Assembly: GCA_038093975.1 (NCBI GenBank)
Contig: JBBPTG010000008.1
Location: 310,001-374,000 of the forward strand
DNA length: 64,000 nucleotides
Origin: Chalciporus piperatus
Taxonomy: Eukaryota > Basidiomycota > Agaricomycetes > Boletales > Boletaceae
Direction: 5' to 3'
Shown here: positions 60,818-64,000 of the stretch, piece by piece
Numbering within the stretch: the stretch's first letter is position 1
Layout: each line of letters starts with the position of its first letter
Notes under the pieces: model-generated
Told to the model about the DNA's origin: nothing
Database searches by the model: none
The model's input: the letters and a program-made list of their open reading frames with translations, nothing else
Translations under genes and position numbers: made by a program

Positions 60818-62268
60818 TCACTTCGACGCATCGAGCACGACTCTTCCAGCGACCTTTCCTTCATCCAGCTCGCTGTACACCCTACAGTCGTGGTTACTCT
60901 CCATTACGAGCACTCAGACCGTCACACTCACCGTTGTAGCTCCGTCAGGGGCCTCAACACATACCTCACTTTCACCTTCCCAGCAGCCGCGATCTCTATT
61001 GCCTCGATCGAATCCTGCCTATTCCCTACATACGAACCCTTGATTGAGATATTCTGAAGCACCACTGAGCATATCTGTCTCGAAACATTGGGCCATCCCT
61101 ACCTTGAACACCGTCCAAAAGATTGACGCATCGAGAGTACCATCTGCAGGTAGCCCAACCGCCATGAGCGTACCTCCTGGTCTGAGATAGTCAACCGCTT
61201 GAGAATAGCCGGCGGCGCAGTGGGGACCGAGACCATCAGAAGCTTCTTTGATGGATTTAACGAGGTCAGGGGTTTCTTTGAAATCGATCCATTTCTCAGC
61301 GCCAAGCTCGAGGCAGAGTTTCTTCTTTTCTGCACCAGTGTCTGTGGGGAGATTGTAAGTCTTGTGAAAGTATGCCTGAGAGATATTGATAACTCACCTA
61401 CTGCTACGACACGCGTTCCCATTGCCACGGCGTACTGAACCGCTGTATTACTTGGTCAGCAAATGGAGGTTCGCAAATCAGCGGAAGATACTGGTCTCCC
61501 ATAGGCAGACCGAAAATCGAAGGAATTCGCTACGGGAAGATACATACCAAGGTGGCCGAGTCCTCCTCCAGCACCCGGAAGCACAACCCAATCTCCGATC
61601 TTTGCATCAGAGTGTTTCAGTGCTCGATAAACAGTCACGCCCTGAGAAAGTTGCTGAGTCTGCACGGCTTTCAGGTAATACGGACTCACGGCACACAGCA
61701 ACGAGGCAGCTGCAAAGCTGTCCAAAGAGTCTGGGATTGGGGTGACAGTATGCACCCACGATGCCTAAGAGGTTCTATTGAACCAAGCTACTTTCTTCCT
61801 GGATCTGTTGTACATACCGCATATTGACTGAACGTGCCGTGCACCGAAAAGCCACTCTGTTTCGCTTCAATGCAATCTGGAAACGAGGTTGTGAGAGCCG
61901 TCCCCTTAAACAATGATATCCCACCAACTGACTCTGCTCAAGCCCCTTTCGGCATTGTTCACAATCCCGACAGGAATACGCGATCCACTTGATCCCCATG
62001 CGTTGACCCACCTTGACCGGTGAATGCTCCGTGTGCTCTGCGATAGCGACGACTTCGCGATGAGAGGCGTCACGGCTGTGACTGGCCAATCATCTCTGCT
62101 CGCGTGAAGGTCAGTATGGCAAACGCCAGTGCAGATCAGTTTGATGAGACATTGCCCGGGTTTGAATTCTGATGGTTGCGGAACGTGGACGTCGTATCGA
62201 ATTTCTAGGGGTTGTCTGTGACCGGGGATAACAGCAGCAACCTGTGTCTTTGGGATTTGGTAGGACAT
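60818..62268 (-). pseudogene. Zinc alcohol dehydrogenase lacking its GHE motif
   Basis: A medium-chain Zn-dependent ADH. The start is the ATG at 62268 (MSYQIPKTQVAAVIPG), then ICTGVCHTDLHASRDDW with the first catalytic-zinc Cys. After PVTAVTPLI the family has GGHEGVG, carrying the second zinc ligand; here it is absent and the next segment EVVAIAEHTEHSPVK lies in another frame (junction about 62057). This fits a 19-base deletion. The rest is well kept: SCRDCEQCRKGLEQNC (four structural-zinc Cys, across an intron), VHGTFSQYA, GAGGGLGHLG (Rossmann motif), NISIKGSYVGNRQDSIEA and the end VAGRVVLDASK (stop at 60820-60818). A second, in-frame gap of several residues is likely after GLGPHC (about 61215). 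Confidence 0.75.
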
Positions 62269-62559
62269 TCGTGCGTTGTATACGAGGAGATAGAGGGACG
62301 AGAGAGACGAGAGAGGTTGGGGATGTCTTATACGTGCTTCAGTTAGAAGTAAACAATAAACAGAATAGACTTGATGGTGCGTAAGGCAGGTTCCTGAGCG
62401 TGCAGCATTTAGTGCGCCAATATGATAAAAAGATTTAAGGAAAGCGAGGTTCCTCAAGGGGAGCCTGAAGGAGAGACTACCGCTCTATGTTCCTGTGAGA
62501 TGCTGCGCTGCCCCGCTGCATATCAGGTTGGTCCAGGCCCAGTTGAAAGGCGGTGAAAC

Positions 62560-62794
62560 AGTGGGGTCCGAACGTGAATCAAATGACCTCGCTAGGCACA
62601 CCTCCCAGAGATCGATCTCAAGTTCCTGGCCGCTGACGGAGGACCTAAACAGGTGGAAACTTTCTCAACTCGTCCGGCTGCGCAGCAAGCATTACCCGCT
62701 AAACTCGCACCTGCACCTGCACCGCATAAAGCGCGCCGACACCCCGTTCTGCTCTCACTGTGGAGATAAGCGGGAGGACGTTCGTCAATATGGA
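62560..62794 (+). mobile_element. LINE (non-LTR) ORF2 C-terminal remnant
   Basis: An open frame ends in a segment typical of the tail of fungal LINE ORF2: QLVRLRSKHYPLNSHLHLHR then KRADTPFCSHCGDKRED, matching the usual QLRTGH-PLN-L--I---DSP-C-HCG pattern that follows reverse transcriptase/RNase H. Only this end is present and no poly(A) tail or target duplication was seen. It abuts the decayed CK1 copy at about 62800. Confidence 0.65.
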
Positions 62795-62802
62795 AAACAC
62801 CC

Positions 62803-63065
62803 TGGGCATCCCTCTCCACCTCGCAATTGATATCTTGCACATTTAGGGCTGTACACATTGCAGGTGCGGCAGATCGAGCCTACCATCGCATTGGTCAAAC
62901 ACAATGTCACGGAAAGGAGGAGTGGCTGACCAGATTATCCAGAATCCAGTCAAGCATCCTGGATCGGAGGATGCGCGACACCGTGTCATTCAACAAGAAC
63001 AAGTTGGACTGCAGTGTGGGAAGGGTCTAGTTGAAGTGAAGACCAGATCTTGCTGCAGGGATAGT
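62803..63065 (-). pseudogene. Decayed copy of the CK1-like gene 5' end
   Basis: By eye this matches 56395-56815 with about 65 bases missing. Shared words include CCCTCTCCACC, ATTGATATCTTGCAC, CAGATCGAGCCTACCATCGC-like sequence, GAGTGGCTGACCAGA and GCAGTGTGGGAAGG. On the minus strand the frame ALNVQDIN corresponds to ALKVQDIN of the intact gene, but frames are broken and no start survives. Confidence 0.7.
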
Positions 63066-63910
63066 AGATTTTTTTTCATCACTATTGACAGCGGAATGCA
63101 TTTCGACCGTGAGTGAGTGCAGTCTTCGAAAGTCCTGAAGATGGGGGGTCTCCAGCGGCTCGATATCATGCACTGGCAGGAGGGCGTGGTCAGGGCGCAT
63201 GTGGTCAGATGAGTCGTTCTTCCAGATGGTGTTCGATGAATCCTTGCTATCTCAGTCCACGCGTAAATCCTGATACCGGAGAAAGACGACGGGACCCCTC
63301 GAGAATCGCAACTGATCAATTCCTTGACACGACAGGTCTGTGCTTGGAAACTCGTACCGTTACGTGGGGTTGTTCGTCTGGTTGAGTGGACATGCCAAAG
63401 TGCCTAGGAATTCTTGTGAATGTTTCTTCCGTCAGCACGCCAATCTCTTCATGCTGGAGGGTGGTATCTGATTCTGATGCTGGCGTTCGTGATGCAAGAC
63501 TCTTAGATGATGAATATGTCTCACCATCAACTCACCATCATACCATAGAGCGTCCAGGGGACGCCCCCGTTGAACGCAGTAACCATAAAATTGACCTCTG
63601 TCCCTGGCCCCTTCATTTCTACTCCTCTCTTCAAGTTAATGAGCAGGCTATCACAAATGTTCCGTGCGTGTTGTAGAGTCTAGCCAATAGGTCCATTGGA
63701 TTTGGATTGATTTGGATTGAAGTTCAAGTTGACGCGCGGGAAGGAACAGCTGCAGTGGCCTCGCCTAAAAACTTAAAAAACGGAGTGTTCACCAAGTACT
63801 TATTCACCAGCTACGTGATTGACAGAACTACAACCAGTATTCCTACACCGTGACTGCTAAACATACAATGGAAGACGAAAAAGTTTCAAACCTTGAATTA
63901 CAAAGAATTT
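63066..63910. other. Insertion-like spacer inside the duplicated segment
   Basis: Relative to 56815-57017 the second copy carries roughly 600 extra bases (about 63070-63690) that I could not match to anything. TTGGATT repeats lie at about 63695-63720. Similarity to the first copy resumes near ACAACCAGTAT (about 63832) before the decarboxylase stop. Confidence 0.4.
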
Positions 63911-64000
63911 TTACATCTGCTTGGATGATTTCTCCTCGTGCATCTTCGTCAACTCACCAGCCGCTTTGAGAGCGCGAGGCGTGTCGTACTTGCCCATAAT
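63911..64000 (-). CDS. Pyruvate decarboxylase copy 2, C-terminal end (partial)
   Basis: The last 29 codons and stop of a second decarboxylase, cut by the window edge. By eye 84 of 90 bases match 57018-57107. The product differs at about four residues (AAGELTKMHEEKSSKQM against AVGELTKMYEEKSAKQM). The open frame and mild changes suggest a functional paralogue, but most of the gene lies outside. Confidence 0.85.
   Translation of the reverse strand: MMGKYDTPRALKAAGELTKMHEEKSSKQM

Overview
The window is nuclear DNA of a filamentous basidiomycete, most likely an Agaricomycete. The reasons are: protein genes broken by many introns of about 50-60 bases with GT-AG ends and CTAAC-like branch points; families typical of mushroom-forming fungi (DUF6533 and DUF7702 membrane proteins, DUF6593, AusD-like methyltransferase); and fungal cell-cycle kinases next to plant-cell-wall enzymes. 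The two pectinesterases would suit a plant-associated or litter-decaying species. The genus is not decided by what I can see.

Layout. 0.2-9 kb: mitochondrial ribosomal protein uL5m, a Cdc7/SepH-type septation kinase, a DUF6533 membrane protein. 9.9-19.8 kb: two pectinesterase paralogues in opposite orientation, bracketing a FIST-like protein, the beta subunit of the mitochondrial processing peptidase and an Aurora kinase. 20-28.8 kb: a methyltransferase and a nitronate monooxygenase transcribed divergently, then CDC123 and RRP6 head to head over 141 bases. 29-41 kb: an MFS exporter that looks broken, a long RING-H2 protein, ETF beta, a frameshifted glutathione transferase and a DUF6593 protein. 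42-48.3 kb: one very large gene whose product joins an adenylation domain, a carrier domain and a complete ABCC-type ABC transporter. 49.6-54.3 kb: a DUF7702 membrane protein and a delta-12 fatty acid desaturase. 54.8-64 kb: a CK1-like kinase, pyruvate decarboxylase, a poorly resolved gene, a zinc alcohol dehydrogenase that has lost its catalytic-zinc motif, a LINE fragment, a decayed copy of the kinase 5' end, and the 3' end of a second pyruvate decarboxylase.

The most unusual object is the adenylation-carrier-ABC fusion at 42019-48276. One uninterrupted exon (47191-46283) runs from the adenylation domain through the carrier serine into the first ABC transmembrane segment, so the fusion does not depend on guessing an intron. 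The adenylation domain lacks the usual C-terminal lid. The right end is a segmental duplication of a kinase/decarboxylase pair in which the second copy has decayed and gained LINE sequence. Three accessory genes (MFS, GST, ADH) carry small frame-breaking lesions while the housekeeping genes checked read cleanly.

Gene models were joined by eye from splice signals and family alignment recalled from general knowledge. No alignment or database search was run.
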